Positions 62,582-64,000 of a stretch of 64,000 nt of DNA are shown here, piece after piece (within the stretch, counting starts at the first letter, position 1; each line of letters opens with the position of its first letter). Location of the stretch: contig CANMFP010000001.1 of assembly GCA_947497265.1 (NCBI GenBank), positions 124,001 to 188,000 of the forward strand, given 5' to 3'. This stretch comes from an uncultured Isoptericola sp. (lineage in GTDB: Bacteria; Actinomycetota; Actinomycetes; Actinomycetales; Cellulomonadaceae). A program made the translations under genes and the position numbers. A model generated the notes under the pieces. The model was not told the DNA's origin and ran no database searches. It was given only the letters and a program-made list of their open reading frames with translations.

Positions 62582-63418
62582 ATGTCCAGGAACGTCGCCC
62601 GCGGGCTGCTGGCCGCCACCCACCCGGCGCCGGCCGCGATGGTCACGCTGTTCGCCCTCGCGCTGGCGCTCGGCGTCGGGGCGGGCCTCGGCCGGGTCGC
62701 GCTGATCACGGCCGCCGTCGGCGCCGGGCAGCTCTCGATCGGCTGGAGCAACGACTGGCTCGACGCCGGCCGCGACCGCCAGGTGGGGCGCACCGACAAG
62801 CCGACCGTCACCGGCGACGTCTCCCCCGGCACCCTGCGTGCCGGCGCGATCGGCACCGCTGCCGTGAGCGTGGTGCTGGGACTCGTCGCAGGACCGGTCG
62901 CGGGGCTGGCGAACCTCGGCGTGGTCGCGGGCGGATGGGTCTACAACCTCTGGTTCAAGCGGACGGCCTGGTCGTGGCTGCCCTACGCCGTCGCGTTCGG
63001 CCTGCTGCCCGCGTTCGTCGTGGCGGCGGCCGGCGGTGGCCGCGTCGTGGCCGGGTGGGCCGTGCTGGCGGGCGCGCTGCTCGGCGTCGGGGCGCACGTG
63101 GCCAACGTGCTGCCCGACCTCGACGACGACCGAGCCACCGGGGTCCGCGGGCTGCCGCACCGGCTCGGGCGACGTGGCGCCGGCGTCGTCGCCCCGGTCG
63201 TGCTGGGCGCAGGCAGCGTCGTGACGCTGATCGGGCCGCCGGGCGGTCCCGCCGGACCGGCCGTGGCACTCACCGTGGTCGCCTGCCTGCTCGCGGCGGC
63301 CGCCGGTGCCCTCGGGATGGTCCGACCGCACAGCAGGGCTCCCTTCCTGCTGAGCATGGCGGTCGCCGCCCTGTGCGTGGTGCAGATCGTGGTGGCGGGC
63401 GACGCGTTGGCGGCCTGA
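62582..63418 (+). CDS. UbiA-family prenyltransferase
   Basis: A 278-residue membrane prenyltransferase, about eight hydrophobic segments. First Asp-rich site SNDWLDAGRDR (NDxxDxxxD) and second site NVLPDLDDDRATG bind the Mg-prenyl diphosphate. It attaches a prenyl chain to an aromatic or other acceptor; beside a type III PKS operon the acceptor could be the polyketide phenol. Divergent from the cupin. Two 13-bp copies of GGCCTGACCGTCC (63412-63437) overlap its stop. Confidence 0.92.
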   Translation: MSRNVARGLLAATHPAPAAMVTLFALALALGVGAGLGRVALITAAVGAGQLSIGWSNDWLDAGRDRQVGRTDKPTVTGDVSPGTLRAGAIGTAAVSVVLGLVAGPVAGLANLGVVAGGWVYNLWFKRTAWSWLPYAVAFGLLPAFVVAAAGGGRVVAGWAVLAGALLGVGAHVANVLPDLDDDRATGVRGLPHRLGRRGAGVVAPVVLGAGSVVTLIGPPGGPAGPAVALTVVACLLAAAAGALGMVRPHSRAPFLLSMAVAALCVVQIVVAGDALAA

Positions 63419-63486
63419 CCGTCCGGCCTGACCGTCCGGCCCGCCCGCACCTGTGGACGGCCCGCCCGCTGCGCGGCAGGCTCCCC

Positions 63487-63492
63487 TACGAT
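63487..63492 (+). promoter_or_regulatory. Candidate leaderless -10 element of the prepilin peptidase gene
   Basis: TACGAT ends 6 nt before GTG 63499, with no Shine-Dalgarno sequence. Confidence 0.5.
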
Positions 63493-63498
63493 CCTCGC

Positions 63499-64000
63499 GT
63501 GCCGACCCTCACCCGACGCGCCGCGCTCGAGACGTCGCCGTACCGGCGTCGCATCGTCGTCGGAGGCACGCTCGCCCTGGTGTGGGCGGTGTGGGCGAGC
63601 GGCCCGGGATGGTCGACGCCGGCGCTCGCCGTGGCGGCGGTCGCGGGCGTCGCGCTCGGGGTCGTCGACGGGGCGACCCACCGCCTGCCGGACGCTCTCA
63701 CCTACCCGACCACCGCCGTCGTCAGCGTGCTGCTGGCGGGGGCCGCGCTCGCCGACGGCACCTGGGACGCCGCGCTGCGTGCGCTGCTCGGCGCGCTCTG
63801 CCTGGGCGGCGGGTACCTGCTGCTGCACCTGATCAGCCCGTCGGGTCTCGGCCTCGGTGACGTCAAGCTGGCGGTGCTGCTCGGGCTGGTCGGCGCCTGG
63901 TACGGCTGGTCGGTGCTGTGGGCCGTGGCCGTGCTGCCGTTCCTGGTCGGCGGCCTGACCGCCCTGGCCCTGATCGTCACCCGGCGAGCCACCCGGCGGA
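63499..64000 (+). CDS. Prepilin peptidase, A24 family (3' end outside window)
   Basis: The frame is open to the end of the window, 167 residues seen. It is the C-terminal peptidase type without an obvious methylase domain. Hydrophobic segments begin at ~18. The aspartyl-protease motifs are present: VVDGATHRLPDALT with first catalytic Asp, and SGLGLGDVKLAVLLG (GxGDxK) with the second. Such peptidases process type IV prepilin-like (Flp/Tad or competence) signal peptides at the cytoplasmic side of the membrane. No pilin gene is in the window. Confidence 0.88.
   Translation, partial: MPTLTRRAALETSPYRRRIVVGGTLALVWAVWASGPGWSTPALAVAAVAGVALGVVDGATHRLPDALTYPTTAVVSVLLAGAALADGTWDAALRALLGALCLGGGYLLLHLISPSGLGLGDVKLAVLLGLVGAWYGWSVLWAVAVLPFLVGGLTALALIVTRRATRR

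Overview
The window is very GC-rich, uses many GTG starts, has pervasive 4-bp ATGA/GTGA gene overlaps, and carries WXG100/FtsK-type secretion genes, NarL-type two-component systems, MoxR-DUF58 genes and a DtxR-type iron box. Together these point to a high-GC actinobacterium, most likely of order Micrococcales (Cellulomonadaceae/Promicromonosporaceae-like); the genus is inference. No phage, integrase or insertion sequence is visible, so this looks like chromosomal backbone with accessory operons set into it.

Layout. (1) 1-11.6 kb is a sensory block: an ABC-2 exporter coupled to a NarL-type kinase/regulator pair, an adenosine-deaminase-like enzyme, an OmpR-type two-component system led by a small membrane protein with an Asp-rich tail, a small secreted repeat protein, an APH-like phosphotransferase, and a second NarL-type pair followed by a SHOCT-domain membrane protein. 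A shared TCTCATC-type motif links several of these promoters. (2) 11.7-16.6 kb holds an L,D-transpeptidase lipoprotein, an MFS transporter-murB pair, and a divergent LacI-type regulator. (3) 16.6-24.8 kb is a five-gene hydroxamate-siderophore operon on the minus strand (decarboxylase, N-hydroxylase, acyltransferase-NIS synthetase fusion, penicillin-acylase-like hydrolase, second acyltransferase). It is preceded by an iron box. (4) 25-28.7 kb holds thiC under a TPP riboswitch, hadB-hadA, rpmG and tRNA-Met, -Thr and -Tyr. (5) 28.8-33.3 kb holds rarD and a WXG100-linked cassette with two PsbP/LpqN-like proteins. (6) 33.4-55.2 kb is a single 22-kb minus-strand operon: a giant Ig/FN3 surface protein, MoxR, DUF58, a transglutaminase-fold protein that lacks the catalytic residues, an RDD-FHA protein, a PP2C phosphatase, an FHA protein, a Ser/Thr kinase, an FHA-like regulator and an FHA-bearing EccC/EssC ATPase, ending at the WXG100 genes. 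(7) 55.5-59.3 kb holds yajQ, a HAD phosphatase, htpX and a ferredoxin-NADP reductase with an iron-box-like palindrome. (8) 59.4-63.4 kb holds a type III polyketide synthase operon (PKS, ICMT-like methyltransferase, FAD reductase), a cupin and a UbiA prenyltransferase. A prepilin peptidase gene runs off the end.

The most distinctive system is region 6. Its genes resemble the PFNA cluster (kinase, FN3, AAA-ATPase, DUF58, transglutaminase) described in Bifidobacterium, here joined directly to a type VII secretion ATPase and WXG100 substrates. A kinase, a phosphatase and several FHA readers suggest a phospho-threonine circuit controlling a secretion/surface machine. Other unusual signals are three long intergenic inverted repeats of similar architecture, a 20-bp-period repeat at the 3' ends of two minus-strand operons, and a set of apparently leaderless promoters.
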